From Siderastrea siderea (taxonomy: Eukaryota; Cnidaria; Anthozoa; Scleractinia; Rhizangiidae), in the NCBI GenBank assembly GCA_964030785.1, contig OZ034969.1, positions 30,576,001 to 30,640,000 on the forward strand: a DNA stretch of 64,000 bases, in the 5' to 3' direction. The notes beneath the pieces were generated by a model. That model was not told the DNA's origin and made no database searches. It saw nothing but the letters and a program-made list of their open reading frames with translations. The position numbers were made by a program, and so were the translations under genes. This document shows, piece by piece, positions 30,523-42,751 of this stretch (position 1 is its first letter; each line of letters starts with the position of its first letter).

Positions 30523-30850
30523 CAGGGTGGCAGGGTGGCAGGGTGGCAGGGTGGCAGGGTGGCCGAGTGGTTAGGGTGTTGGACTTCGAGTCCGTGGGTC
30601 CCGGGTTCAAATCCCACTCTGAGCACTTCATGGATTTGTTTCTCGGCAGTCCCGAGTTATAAATCCTTCGGCTGCACTTGTATATAGCAAACTGGTTTGC
30701 CTCCCGCCAGTTGGGATTTTTAAAACATGTTATGTTTCATTTACAATATTTGTTTCATTTGTTTGTTACTCGATTCATTAGCTATCTAAGCTAGGAGCCT
30801 TATAAGCTCCATAATTTCGAGTATAAATAAATCTTTACCTTTTTTTATAC
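30523..30850 (+). mobile_element. tRNA-derived SINE preceded by GGTGGCAG tandem repeat
   Basis: Five copies of GGTGGCAG-like units (30527-30560) lead into a tRNA-like head with A box TGGCCGAGTGG (30560-30570) and B box GGTTCAAATCC (30604-30614), spaced as in a tRNA. A body with no tRNA similarity follows (CAGTCCCGAGTTATAAATCC...) and then an AT-rich tail (GAGTATAAATAAATC). This is the layout of a pol III-transcribed SINE. The partner LINE is not evident. Confidence 0.75.
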
Positions 30851-33120
30851 AGTAATTACAGTTGTAAAACTGAATTTTGGCACTGCACAGGGCCTTTGAA
30901 TGTGCTGCTTCTTATTTAAAAAATCAGGTGTGGAACAAAGTTATTCATTTTCTTGCTGTCAGTAAGGATGAAGCAATCATAAGGATCATTTCTGTTTCCT
31001 ATTTTTGTCAGGTTTTCTGTTGAGCAGGACAGTGCGACACTTCTGCAATGGCGATTGATTTTGAACCGGATCCGGAACCTGTCCTAGGATCAGCATCTGT
31101 CTGTGAAGTGACACACAGCCAGCCAGAGTCAGCTGCTGAATCATTGCCCAGCCTTCCAGTGTTTGGCCCGATGACATTTGAAGAGAGCAGGGAGGACATG
31201 AAAAGCAGGGTTAGCACTGGAATGGAGGGGTTACTTGTCAGTGACGGAGAAATGCAAAATTTCCTGGAATTTGTTAAGGCAGACAGAGTTGTTGTTGAGG
31301 TAGATAGAATTGTCGAATTGTTAGAGGGACAATGCTCTGAGGCTGGTTGCAATGGGTTGCGGAAAGTTGTTGAAAGGAAGTTAGAGGGGGGTGTACTGAT
31401 TCTAACACACAAGTGTAGCAAGGGGCATGGTGGAGTGTGGAGCTCGTCGTCTGTATTGGGAGAAAAACGAGGGCACAAAATGTATGTTTCTTCTGTATTG
31501 TTGGCTTCTTCGGTTCTTGTTTCTGGAAACAATTTTGAGGTGTCTTTACTAGCCAGAAGTATGAATTTGCATTTCATTTCTTCCACAACTTTTTCAAGGA
31601 TACAGAGTTTGTATGCTCTGCCTAGCATCAGAGAGATGTGGAATAAAATGAAAGAAGTGATTTGGAAAGCTTTTGAAAATGACGTGCTTGTGGTTTGTGG
31701 GGATGGAAGGATGGATTCACCTGGTTTCAGTGCAAAGTACTGTGTGTACACTATGATGGAACACTACCTGAATGTCATAATAGACCTTGAGGTAGTTGAT
31801 AAACGTGAAGCAGGGGGAACATCTACTTTGATGGAAAAAATGGGCTGCAAAAGGCTGTTGGAAAGGATGATGAAGAGGCTCAATCTTGGAGAGCTGGTAA
31901 CTGATGCATCAAAAGTGATCACGAAAATGGTTAGAGAACTGAAAGGTACGATCATAGATATTTTTTTATGAAATAGTACTCTAATGGATTGAATTTTGTT
32001 ATAAATCAAAGAAAAATTTATATATTTTTATATTGTGCTACACATGTTTTGGTTTGAATTTATCTTTGTAGGATTTTCTCTGAATGTTATAATTGAAGCC
32101 GATGAAAACTAAACTTAAATTGGTTTGAAAAATATAAAATCAAACATAAATTTACTCAACAAAATATACATGTACACCTGTACGTATCTTTTGTTTATCC
32201 ATTACTTGATTTGTTATTGTTCATTGTATTTTGATTCAAATTTCTTCTTAACACTGAATCAAAAAATAAGCAAACCTTTTGGGAAAATAATTTTTAAGAT
32301 TTGTTATTGTGATGTCACTGTATTTCATGCATATTTTTAGCTGTTTGAGTGTGTGCTTTCCCAGATGCAGAGCTCTAGAAAGTACTGGGAAGTAAAGGAA
32401 TATTTTTTATCGCAATTAGCTCCATTGTATATGTTGATGTTTTCATTTTCTTTTTCAGATGCAAACTGTGAAGTATTATCAAATCTATTCCACTCTCTTG
32501 ATATATGGCACAAGTCGATTAAGCTGACCGCAAAAATTTCCACTGTATGTACAAATTTTCTGCTTTTCATTGCAATTAATAATGAGCTTATAAAGCCTCG
32601 CTGAATAATATGTGTTCCAATTGTACATTCATTAAAAAGGTCCTTCAATGTCTTAATGTCTGAACCTTTTTTCTTAGGCTGCTAAGATCAAGGGCTGTGA
32701 AAAACTCTCACAGTGGGTTGAACCTGTCAGAAACCACTTCTGGCATTGTGCAGAATCTTGTGATGGAGACATTGAACTGCTGAAGGTATTGCTATGCAAA
32801 CATGTTCCAGTCTGTTGATGAGTTGGCTAGCTGAAATAAATGAATGTGATGCATACTCGAGTGTTATTTTTTAACTTCTCCTTCAAGGACAAGTGGCTGG
32901 GAATTGTTCACCATGTCTGTGGGGAGCATGAGTGGGATGGAGGATGTTGCTCACATGGATAGCTTACCGAAGTGGAGGGTGGCAAGGAATACTTGGCCAT
33001 GAACTCCAAGACTGCCAAAGAACTAAAGAAGATAGTGTTGGATCGAGAATGGCTGAAAAGTCTCACAAACTATGTGCTCTTCAGGTAAATGATGGTGAAA
33101 ATAACAATCAACTTTATCTA

Positions 33121-35400
33121 CAGTATTGTGCAAAAGTAATGCAAGTCAATTTCGACGAATTTCGTGGCTTTTCCCGGCTTTTCGACGAAATTTCGCTCAC
33201 TGCGAAATTGCGGCGATAAATCGCCGAAATTTCGTGACACCTATTGTTTCATTCCGCGCGAAAGTTCGCACGATAATTCGCGATGCTCGATCTTTCGAAG
33301 CGAACTTTCGAGCGATAATTCGCGCCGCTCGAAATTTCGCGGCGATTTTTCGAGCGAATTTTCGTTTTGTCTGTCAATTCTCCAGCATTTCTGGGCAATG
33401 TTTTGCTGCATTCGAAATTCGACTCGATGTAAACCATCTCCGTGGTGCGGTTGTGCGCGTAAAAAGAAGCTGTGATCCGCCTGCGTATGCAGTCTCTCGA
33501 TCAACTGAATCAATTTTAGGTAATTGTTGTGTGAAACTTACCTGGTTATTCTCCAAAGAAAGCCCTACTGTTTACTATACTTGAATCCAAAAGCGTTGTA
33601 GCTCTAATATGTTCCTTATTTAAAACTAGTGATACTTGTCAACGCGCGAGCGAACGATATTTATTTAGTAAACATTAGCCGCGCATCAGTCGGCTTTTGT
33701 TTTGCAAGCGTCACGGCAAATTTTTAAAAAGTCAACTCTGGTTTTAAAAGCCCTATAAAGATGATTAAAACAGGAAAACACTCCGCATTTAGAGGCACAA
33801 TTTGTAATAAGGATTACACGATGCGTCGAGTATTTCTCGGGACCGTATTGCAAGCGAATGATAATTTTTTTAGTAAACATTAGCCGCTGGTGAGCGCGTC
33901 AGTAGCGCTTTTGTTTTGCAATCGTCAAAAAGTCATAACTCCGGTTGTAAAAGGCCCAAAAAGATGATTGAAACCAGAAAATACTTTACATTAAAGGGTC
34001 CGATTTGTAATAGAGATTACAACGATGCACCGAGTATTTCTTGGTACTTCATTGCAAACGAATTCGATTTTTTTCTTCACAAGTGTGCAAGCATGGCGCT
34101 TAGGTGAGAAGGAATATTAATATCCGAAAACTTTGAATAGGAAGCAACGCAATGTTTGAAAAAAATATCTGCATTCATTACGCTGAAGTCGATGTCACAT
34201 TAATCTTCGCAGAAAACGAAAAAAGCATCCGAAGAAAACTCTGTGATCTAAAAGGTAATTCGAGAGGTCAACTGAGACACGTATTTATACACCGTATGCA
34301 AATTTTGAATGATTCATTCTGTAACGCAATGAATAGATCTCAAAGCCGTCAAGACAGCAAACTGCTTTCTCAGCTGTGTTGAAAAGCGATGGTGTTGCTT
34401 AAAATATATTTCTATGCTATTTCTTCGAGTATGCCTGTTTTGCTGGGAAATTAAAGTGGTAAAGAGGCAAAGACCATCAGACAGTCGGCCGTGACATCAT
34501 GCACGTGATTTTAATGAACTTGTAATGCAAGCCTCGTTTTGTCTTGCCTGTCAAAGAAGAGTTCACGTTTTCAATGTCGATGTAAGGGCAAGGAAACGTT
34601 TATATTCGTAGAAAATTTGGATATCTCCGTTCTATCAAGTTTGAACTATATCAGAACACTGATGTGGGTTTGCAAAATGCGTGGATAGCCGAAACGCGAA
34701 CGAAACTTGATTCTGCATGTTAAGCATGTCTCGTGTTTACGATTAAATCGTCGTCCTTGGATAAGTCGTTTGTGACGAGTTTACTTACATTTGTAAGCTA
34801 CTAAACTGCACAAAACTAGAGTGTTTTGCCTTCGTTTTCAGAACAAATTGAGTTCGCAGTCTTAAAAAGCTCTTAAAGGTAAGTTCTTTGTACAGTGTAT
34901 TCTATACGTCGAATCAACATCGGTATCTGAACTGGCGGTTTCAAACCGTTCGCTAAATTGACATTCCTGTACAGCTGTAGACTTGAGGTCTTGCAATTGC
35001 CCACGTCTTTTAAATTTTATTTTACCCTCTCGAAGTTTTATAAGTCAATAGTACCGCCACAGCCACAGATTTCAAAACAGTAAAACTCATTTCATTTTTT
35101 TGGCAATCTTGACAACATTGTTCAATGGCATAGATCGCGAAGGAAACTGCACGAACGCTGGTGTCGCCGTTCAAGGCTCAGCGAAATTTCTTGAACTGGC
35201 TACCGAAATTATGCTCATGATCTCGAAATTTCGTTGACGTAGCGAAAAATCGCCGTATTATCGCGCTTTGTTTAAGCGAAATTTCGCTCGAAATGCCCCG
35301 AATATACGCTCGAACTTTCGAGCGAACTTTCGCTGGAAAGTTCGCGAGAACAAAGAACGAAATTCGCGCATTTCGCTTGCATTACTTTTGCACAATACTG
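33121..35400. mobile_element. Tc1/mariner-like TIR element with CGAAATTTCG-rich arms, copy 1
   Basis: It starts CAGTATTGTGCAAAAGTAAT and ends with the complement, flanked by TA at 33119-33120 and 35401-35402. TA duplication and CAGT...GTGCAAAAGT ends are typical of Tc1-like elements. No transposase is present. Next to each end lies about 250 bp of short palindromic TTCGAA/CGAAATTTCG units. An internal unit of about 210 bp is repeated in tandem (33655-33870 and 33867-34090). The same family recurs at 59116-60990. Confidence 0.82.
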
Positions 35401-35848
35401 TAATAAGAGTTGATATTTTATTTAGGGCTGAGGGGAGGGGGACATGCATTTGGCGGAGATCTACTATTTAACGAGGAGTGTTTTTGCCAAGGAACCATAG
35501 GCCGACAGTTGTCCCGAAGCCCGAGAAGGGACGCTTTGAGAAAACAATCAGACCGATAGTTCTAAGACAAGAACACTCTATCGTTTTTAACTCGGACAAT
35601 TCTGAGTTGTTGTGGGCGAAGTGAATTTCACTCGATTCCTGTTAAACATAGGCACGCAATGCGTGCAAGTGTTTTAAGGCCTCCAGAAAATTAGACCTGT
35701 TCTCTGATTACCTACATTGTTAGTTATAGTATTGGATGTATCAAACTGAATGAAGTGAACTGAAGTGTGGAAAGTTCAGCATAACTTGATTTGGAAAATT
35801 TTTATTTGTCAGTTTGTTGTTTTCGAATCTTGTTTCATAGTATATTGC

Positions 35849-36412
35849 TAGCCTGCGAATACAGCCGCCTCTCATTCACGTCACGCAACGAAGAGCGAAA
35901 CGGGAAGAGAGACGTCTGCGATTCGCCGCCAAAAATTCCATACTGATGACGTAAATCTGTCCAGAATCCGGACAGGAACGCTGATTGGACGAGCGGACAT
36001 TTTTGCATAATTAGCTCTATAATTATTCAGTGTTGTGATGTGAGAAATTCAGAACCAATATGGCCGCTAATAGTGAGAATTCGTCTCGTCCTTCCTTGGA
36101 AAGTTTTCACCTCTGCGTACAATCTATCTGTCCGAAGTTCAATGTTTCATCGTTAAAAGAAAGTCAGTTTCAGGCTCTTTATAGTTTTATCTGCGGTGAA
36201 GAGGTTTTTGTTAATCTGCCGACTGGATCAGGCAAGTCGCTAATATTTCAACTCGCGCCACTCGTACACACGTGGATGCATGAGCACGTTTCGGCGATCC
36301 ATTGATTTACGTCATCAGTATGGAATTTTTGGCGGCGAATCGCAGACGTCTCTCTTCCCGTTTCGCTCTTCGTTGCGGGACGTGAATGAGAGGCGGCTGT
36401 ATTCGCAGGCTA
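35849..36412. mobile_element. MULE-like element with 109-bp TIRs and 10-bp target duplication carrying a RecQ exon
   Basis: The terminal inverted repeats at 35849-35957 and 36304-36412 are 109 bp and almost perfect (start TAGCCTGCGAATACAGCC). The flanks are identical, AGTATATTGC at 35839-35848 and 36413-36422. TIRs of about 100 bp with a 9-11-bp duplication are the mark of Mutator-like elements. Between them lies only 346 bp, including the start of a RecQ-type helicase gene. It resembles plant Pack-MULEs that carry gene pieces. Confidence 0.8.
36060..36305 (+). CDS. RecQ-like helicase N-terminal fragment inside MULE-like element
   Basis: 81 residues from an ATG with good context (AATATGGCC). 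The sequence ends in SLKESQFQALYSFICGEEVFVNLPTGSGKSLIFQLAPLV, that is motif 0 and motif I (Walker A, PTGSGKS) of RecQ family DNA helicases. It stops at 36305, just inside the right TIR. It has no motifs II-VI, so it is no helicase. It may be the first exon of a captured host gene together with its promoter. Confidence 0.75.
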   Translation: MAANSENSSRPSLESFHLCVQSICPKFNVSSLKESQFQALYSFICGEEVFVNLPTGSGKSLIFQLAPLVHTWMHEHVSAIH

Positions 36413-38009
36413 AGTATATTGCCTGAGGTTAGTGGGTTATAGCCATTCCTGTTCGCCACAGTTTTTTTTCCTAGTAAATTTAAAAGCGAGCATTGTTCAA
36501 TATTTTTTACTTCTTAGGATAAAGGACCTCATTGGAAGCTGAAATCACATATATATAAAAAAGAGACAAGAAACCCACTCAATGCAGTTAATTTAGTGGA
36601 GTTTTCTGTCTCTAGGTCCAGTTTTTTAAGCCCAATTCCAGGGATAAGTAATAATAAATATACATTGGGTTTTTCAATCGGACCGGCACTATGGGCTGAT
36701 AGTATCACTCTGTGGATGAACGCTATCACATCATGACATGAAATTCTAATAAATTAAAACCAATCAGAATCATAGAAAATTTAAAGGTGAAGTATAAAGT
36801 ATATTAGCATTTATTTGAACTGCCTTTGTTTTTACTTAGTATTTTAACCCAAACTGAAACTATTTAAAGTATTTTTTCTTCTTGGAGAGTAATGACAATG
36901 TCTTGTTCTGTTTTTATGGTTTGACAATTGTAACCAACTGTTATTGGTTTGCATTTTTTCTTTTACTTTCATTAGACATACCAGCAACCTGGAAAATTTC
37001 AACTCAATGTTGTTGAAGTATGCTCCAAAACGGATTGCTTTTGCGCAAGTATGCAAGTTACAAGTAGTTTTTGGGGAGAAATCTTTAGTTCATTGTGTAG
37101 TCTGGAAAAACTGTAGAAACTACAATGCACAACAAAAGTTGTTGAGGCAGCTGGCTGAAATGAGTGCCAACGTCAATATTTCCATTACTCCACTTTCAAT
37201 CTTCAACTACAATCCCTGCCCTTTTCATTGCTGTACAGAAATGAAGCAAGTCTTGCAGATAGCAAATCTAGTATTGTTTTTGGGGGAGGGGTAATATGGT
37301 AGAGGCAAGGGGTGTATTTTGTCCAAGGTACATGTACTCAAGAGCAGTGATGCAACATTTTTGTTGTTCACACATTTGTTCAGGTTTTGTATTCAAGCAT
37401 AGGCAGTTATCAAAGCTTAAACTGAATTTGGTGACATCATGTTTCAGGTATGAAGTCTTCACTGGACGAATTTTACTTGCAGCCCTGGATCACAACTTCC
37501 ACATCTCCCGGAAGGTCATTGAAAGCCAGTTCAAGAAAGTTTATTCCAAGCGTTCAGGAAACTGGAGGGCAGAAGCAGTTAAAGAGCCGAAGCAGTATCG
37601 CCATTTGCCTTTGCTCCTGGCAGACATTTTGCAACGGCGTAAAGCAGATGAAGAAGCCATCACAAGGCCTAGCCTTCGCTAGTACGATTCACCCTGACTG
37701 GAGATCCGTAAGCATTTAATGCCACTTCTTCTTCACCAGAGAGGTCATTTCCTGCAATGTTTATGTCTCTTTCGCTCTCACTGACATCCATGACCTCCAT
37801 TATGAAAGTCTTACGCGAAGCACTTCGCGGTACACGTGTACCAGTCCCAAATATGGAATGGATTACAGGGAATTCCCGGATAATAACAATAACAGAGGTG
37901 CGCGGTGCAAAGTGGGTGGGTCAGACTCTTTAATATACCATATTACCTTATTTTGCCAAATATAACCACTTTGGGTCGAACAGTCTGAGATTCTGTTTCA
38001 ATGCACTTA

Positions 38010-38160
38010 AATGGTAAACCAATCTGTCAATATTCAATAGGTAACTAATGAAGTGTTTTCCCTTCCACCTTGCTTTAAATTCCCAGCTTTAATTCTCATT
38101 GCCAATATTGGAAATCATGGCACCTAGCTGGTTAACACTTTAAGTATTGGACCTAGAGGA
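38010..38160 (+). repeat. Dispersed repeat family A, copy 1
   Basis: A segment with ATGGTAAACCAATCTG...CACCTTGCTTTAAATTCCC...TTAATTCTCATTGCCAATATTG is repeated in the same orientation at 42752-42900 with scattered differences. No coding potential. It lies just outside the Kolobok-like element. Confidence 0.65.
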
Positions 38161-38214
38161 ACTATTTAAGGCGCGCAAACGTGCCAGAATAATTTTAAGG
38201 TTCATCCATCTGTG

Positions 38215-38651
38215 ACAATTTTTCATTGCTCTGTTTTGTTTTGGCCAGCACCAGACCAATTGTTAAGTTAGCAAAGTATTCCATCCGGGAGCAATGTATA
38301 TTCAAGGCTATCAGTTAGGATTTGATTGCCTTGATATGGAAGATTCATTGTGCATTGTTGTCTCCAAGTATCTCTGTGTTAAATAAGATGTCGACAAATA
38401 TGTTTCTATTAAATACTCTAATTATGTATTGTTGGCAAGTGGTTGAGGAAAACGGTTTTGTCAGTTGAGCAGTGAAGCTGCATGCGAAGAAAACCTGCTG
38501 TTGACAAATTAAGCTTACTGAAAAAAGAAAACATTGCATTTAGGTTTTCAATGAAAACGATCAACATTTGTGTTAAGATTTGTCTCAGGGATGGAGATGA
38601 AGTCCAGGTGCTCCAGTGCAGTGTGCCAAAGAAAGTGTCTAAACACCAGGC
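38215..38651 (+). repeat. Dispersed repeat family B, copy 1
   Basis: About 430 bp shared with 48121-48541 in the same orientation, for example TTTTTCATTGCTCTGTTTTG, AGATTCATTGTGCATTGTTG and GGAGATGAAGTCCAGGTGCT. Small indels separate the copies. No ORF of note. It may belong with family A as parts of one larger decayed element. Confidence 0.7.
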
Positions 38652-39039
38652 AGAAAAAAAAGGTGGGGAAAAGAAAGTGGAAAGGAAGGCTTTATTTGCA
38701 GATTTCATAACTGGAAACGTGCTATTTATTATGTACTCTAATCCTAACTCACAGTTGCAAATTTTTCCACCAGTTTAATTTTGTTTTTTAACAACTAACT
38801 GAAGAAGATTTTAGTCATGGGATTTGGAAATTTGAGCAGCCCTCCTTCCTTTTCGTTATTGTCTCTTTTTACCTCTTTAACCTACCCCACCACAACCCAC
38901 TCTCAGTTAAATACAAGTAAATTATTGTGAAACTTTCCTTTCTTAACAGTAAGCTGCAAGTAAGCACATTTGTTTACCTTGTGCAGGATAATATCACAGT
39001 CGTCAAGGGGACATTATGTCAAAACTAAAAGACCTGAGC

Positions 39040-39870
39040 ATCACGGAAAATGAAAGAAAGAAGATTCAGTGTGAGATATTGGGAAGGGAGTCTGGTGGAA
39101 GGCGTGTTAAAGGTCTTGTCGATTGAGAGAATGAAATGGAATTTAAAGAACGGCGTGTGGACAAAGAGGTTCAGTGGCCTGAGCAATTGAAAGAATGGAT
39201 GGTTACAACAAAAGGAAGACACAGATCCATAAAGCGAACGTTAAAGCTTCATATGTTGAAAGCAGCAAGAATAGCCACCAGCCTTGGAAATAAGTGGGAC
39301 CATCAACGAACAGAATCCCTAAACATCCTAATTAAAGAAGCTGCCATTTATGAAGTTCTAGAGTCTCAAGTAGTAAAACAGCCAGTGACAAAATATCTCA
39401 AGGACATATACAATATGGGCAAATACAGGCTGGCCCCAGAATTTCAAGCCTTTTTGGTCAGCCCTCTTGCTTGGTCTCAGAAGACACCACAGGCAACAAC
39501 GACAACATGTAGAAAAAGTCCTCAAGGTTCCCCTGAGTTTACCTTCAACTCCTGAAGTGGAAGCCATGACGAAGCTGTCGATTTCAGTCAAAGTTTGTGG
39601 GGCTACCAGTGTCAGAGCAGGTTGTTAAATCAAATATGACAAAAGCAGAAATAATTATCTCCCCTTACAAGGTGATTGATCTGGCAGGAGTGCATATTGG
39701 GTGAAGGAGGTCTCTAATAGCATAAATGTCACGGTCAAAGGTAACAACCTGACATGCAAGTGCCAAATTTTCAAAGAACAGCAGGCCTCTGTGTTCATAT
39801 TGTTGCCGTGGTAGATACAGTGGGAACATTCTCTGCATTTGTTGAAATCTAGAACAAGAAAAAGGGAAAC
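39040..39870 (+). pseudogene. SWIM-domain protein pseudogene
   Basis: The frame 39136-39555 (KEWMVTTKGRHRSIKRTLK...SLGNKWDHQRTESLN) matches a repeated cnidarian protein family I have seen but cannot name. Further on (39700-39850) comes a SWIM zinc-finger pattern: NLTCKCQIFK followed in another frame by GLCVHIVAVVDTVG, i.e. CxC...CxH. At least two frame changes and stops separate the parts. SWIM fingers occur in MULE transposases and DNA-binding proteins, so a transposon origin is possible. Confidence 0.55.
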
Positions 39871-40069
39871 TCAAACAGCATCGTCCATACTAATGTTCCA
39901 AAAAGGGCAAGTGAAAAACCGAAAGAAAAAAGAGGAGAAAAGGACTAGAAATGTTGAACTCTGTCAAACTATAGAAGAAGTAAGTATACCACCAAGTGAA
40001 ACTGAATTCCCCAAGCCTTCTCCTTTTATGAAAATATGGCACAAGAAAGATTTTCCGATTTTGAAATAA

Positions 40070-41300
40070 GCTATAACCCCCCCCCCCCCCCAATCCCTCC
40101 GGATTTTCCACAGTTTGACAAACACCTCCCCAACCCTTCTGGAAAATTTCGTTCAAGATGGGAGAGTGTTAAAAATGAAGCAACTGATCCAAATTTAAAT
40201 GAAACTTAGCCGTTCAGATTATCGTAGGACATGTTTATACTGTTTATTAGCCTTTAAAATAATGACGTACATAGTCATAACCTACTCATAACGTATTATC
40301 TTACCAATACCAACTGTTCTTCTCTACGTCAAACACATATACTGGGTATCTGTACAATTACCTTAACAAAAGTTTGTAAAACGTTCGTTTTACGTAAAAA
40401 AATTCCCTTGAAAAGTCGCAGTGTCGCTGATAAACGTTACTTCAACATGAACGTAATCGTGAGCAAAGAAAACACACAAACAAAATTAAGAGGAAATGAT
40501 CAAAATAGAAAGAAAAACGAATATTGAGTTCTCTTCAGTTGTTACACTGCATACCGGCCCTCAGTTAAGCGCCCGTTACTTGAAGGTGCAAGAGTAGCAA
40601 GAAAGCCCATAAACGTATTTGGTGATACTTGTACTTCGCAATAAATATTCTTGTTCCTGAGCTTAGCAAAACATGACTTCTACGAGTCAATGAGATCGCG
40701 CTTCGCTCAAGCCAGTTTCCACACAGGGAAGTTAAAAAGGACAGACTAATTGTTCGTAAACAATGCTTATATAATTAATGTCACTTGTGAAGGCAAGTTA
40801 AAAATTTAGGTTGTTAAGATGGCGCAGACATTTCCTCGAAGGATCTCGTCGAAGTCGTCTCGATAAGTAAATGTAACCACTCCTGGTACGCGTTGCTGTC
40901 TTCTCGAAGACTGGTAACGAGTAATGGCGGCTACTTCTATGCAATGATGTTTATCTCATTTCCACCCCAATATCGCTTCCAAAGCGCCTTTGGGAGAAAG
41001 AATACCTGTTTTATGTTTAACAAAAGTGTTTATTTAGCAGTTAAACTAATTTAATTCCACAATAAAGATCTACAAATTCGGTAACTAGCAATTTTTCAAA
41101 CTATATCTGAAGCTTACATCGGAATGAATCGAAGTTGACTCTGGAAAGTAATTTATCCGTTCAGCCCCCTCTCCTCTGGATTTTCCTGGGCTTTTGACCC
41201 CCCCCCCCACCCCTCTGGAATTTCTAATTCCCTCCGTAGTGGGGGAATGGATATTTTCTGGAACCACACCATAGTTACCCACTGAATTCCGATTTGTTGT
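40070..41300. other. Gene-free stretch with C-runs
   Basis: A poly-C run at about 40077-40092 and a second at 41200-41210, each followed by similar text (CTCCGGATTTTCC / CTCTGGATTTTCC), suggest two remnants of one repeat. No credible ORF on either strand. Confidence 0.45.
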
Positions 41301-42271
41301 GTGGGAAACTCCACTCTCGCTCGCTCAGGAGTCAACTTACACACTACGAAAGTGCACCGTGGAAATACAAGACAGGAAAAACTATCCGCAAGATACCAGA
41401 CTTTTAGCATTCAAATACATGCTATTTGTGAAGATTCATCTGGGTCCATATTTAGCACAGCCGTGACGTGTGTAAGTGTATGTAGTTCAACTTCATATAA
41501 CATCCAGGCAACAGCCAACATTGGTGAAAAGGCAGTGGACCGCCTCATAGAGAATCTTAATGAGCAGAGGCAGAGTCTGGAATACTGTTTACAAATCGAT
41601 CAGGCAACCATTTCATCTCCCAAAGAGAAACCCACACATTATGTCTGGGTAAAAGGACACCATGATTACAAGTTTTTAAAGAATCACTTCAGGTAATATG
41701 TCTGAGGTGAAATTCATCACAACTTATCTGTTAAGTAAATCTGTGACTCACTGTGATCCCCACCCCCCACCCCACCCAACACTCTCAGAATTTTGGATGG
41801 ATTGCGCTCCTGAGAGATTGAAACCCTAAATCTGCTTGTGACAAAAGTAAAACATATGTATGCTTACTTCATAACAGTAGGCAAAACAAAACAGTTTCAC
41901 AATTTTATAATCTTGTTTCCTTTTCTTGTTCAGCTCTAAACCAACAGGAATGGCAAAGCCCCGTGAATAGACCTGGAGACTGGCAGGCACCGTTCTCACC
42001 ACTTGTTGATAATTCTTTTAATACTTGCTATGATGTGAGCTGTAATTCTTCATCAAATTTTTATAGTCAAGGATGGTCCTCAAACTATAGCCCTTGTCGT
42101 ACACCATATAATGGTAGAGGATGGAGGAGAGGAGATTCCAGTCACCAACAACAAGGAATTGGTCACACCCAAATTCTTGAGATTCACCTGCCACATTTTC
42201 CAGAAGTCCACCAACCTTGGCATCACAGCCAAGGAAAAGGCTCAATGTATTGCACCCGTATCGGTAGCTGA
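41301..42271 (+). other. Two unrecognised ORFs, uncertain coding
   Basis: 41301-41696 (131 aa) includes NIGEKAVDRLIENLNEQRQSL and ends shortly before a GTAATATG donor-like site; 41963-42271 (102 aa) is Ser/Gln/His-rich (SPCRTPYNGRGWRRGD). No family recognised and codon context is not convincing. They may be exons of a decayed element. The gap between (41697-41962) is a poly-C/A-rich stretch. Confidence 0.25.
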
Positions 42272-42365
42272 ACTCACAGTTTGAAAACGTTTCCTTTAAT
42301 TGCAATAATGAAGTCTTGTAGTCTTTGCCAGTCGTTTAGCATGTTCAATAGTTTCCAACATTTTG

Positions 42366-42537
42366 AGCTAGCCATTTAATGCCAATTTTGTCCAACCATT
42401 TAATGTTTCCAGCTATCCATTTAATAAGTTTGGTCACCTATTTAACGTTTCAAGCTATCCATTTAAAACTTTTGCTAGACCGTTTAACATTTTAAGCTAG
42501 CCATTTTTGGACTTTGTTCAACCGTTTGAAAAGTTTA
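42366..42537. repeat. Degenerate minisatellite, about 43-bp unit, four copies
   Basis: Units begin AGCTAGCCATTTAATG (42366), AGCTATCCATTTAATA (42411), AGCTATCCATTTAAAA (42453) and AGCTAGCCATTTTTGG (42495). Each contains a second ACC-TTTAA half-unit. No coding frame. Confidence 0.65.
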
Positions 42538-42751
42538 TCAACGGATAGTAAACGGATAACTGAAGAGTTTGAACGGTCGACAAAACTGTTTCAACAGACA
42601 GCTAATCAGTTTATTTAACCCATTCAACAGAAAAGCATTAGTGTACATTTTCCCATGAAAGGTCACGTTTTGATTCCAATAATGCAATCCTTTCCTGTTT
42701 AATGAAAATCATTCCTAAATAATGGGCAGAACACGCTGAGTATTTGGACTG

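Larger units (their letters stand above)
31012..37682 (+). pseudogene. Kolobok-like transposase, intron-containing, with at least one in-frame stop
   Basis: The main exon (frame from before 31048 to about 31946) carries Cys/His residues (CSEAGCNGL, THKCSKGHGG) and the catalytic block VVCGDGRMDSPGFSAKYCVYT with EAGGTSTLMEKMG and VTDASKVITKMV. Downstream exons are flanked by AG and GT: 32460-32543 (NCEVLSNLFHSLDIWHKS), 32679-32786 (AKIKGCEKLSQWVEP), 32889-33083 (DKWLGIVHHVCGEHEWDGG...LTNYVLF), about 36976-37050 (HTSNLENFNSMLLKYAPKR) and 37445-37682 (VFTGRILLAALDHNFH). The 32889 exon has an in-frame TAG at about 32957. Large nested elements lie in the introns. Otherwise it looks fairly young. 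Confidence 0.78.
27412..37929 (+). mobile_element. Kolobok-like DNA transposon, 10.5 kb, with TTAA target duplication
   Basis: TTAA at 27408-27411 and 37930-37933. The terminal inverted repeats are perfect for 17 bp: AGAGTCTGACCCACCCA at the left and its complement at 37913-37929. TTAA duplication plus the transposase type inside (motif GDGRMDSPG) fits the Kolobok superfamily. The large size comes from introns holding nested elements: 29274-30069, 30075-30205, 30555-30850, 33121-35400 and 35849-36412. Confidence 0.82.

Noticed and set aside
31008..31751. 247-aa minus-strand ORF over the Kolobok-like exon
   Set aside because: Antisense shadow of the transposase exon, which carries recognisable catalytic motifs.
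33126..33584. 152-aa ORF at the left arm of the Tc1-like element
   Set aside because: Its residues are dictated by the CGAAATTTCG-type palindromic repeat (Arg/Phe/Ala/Asn periodicity); not protein-like.
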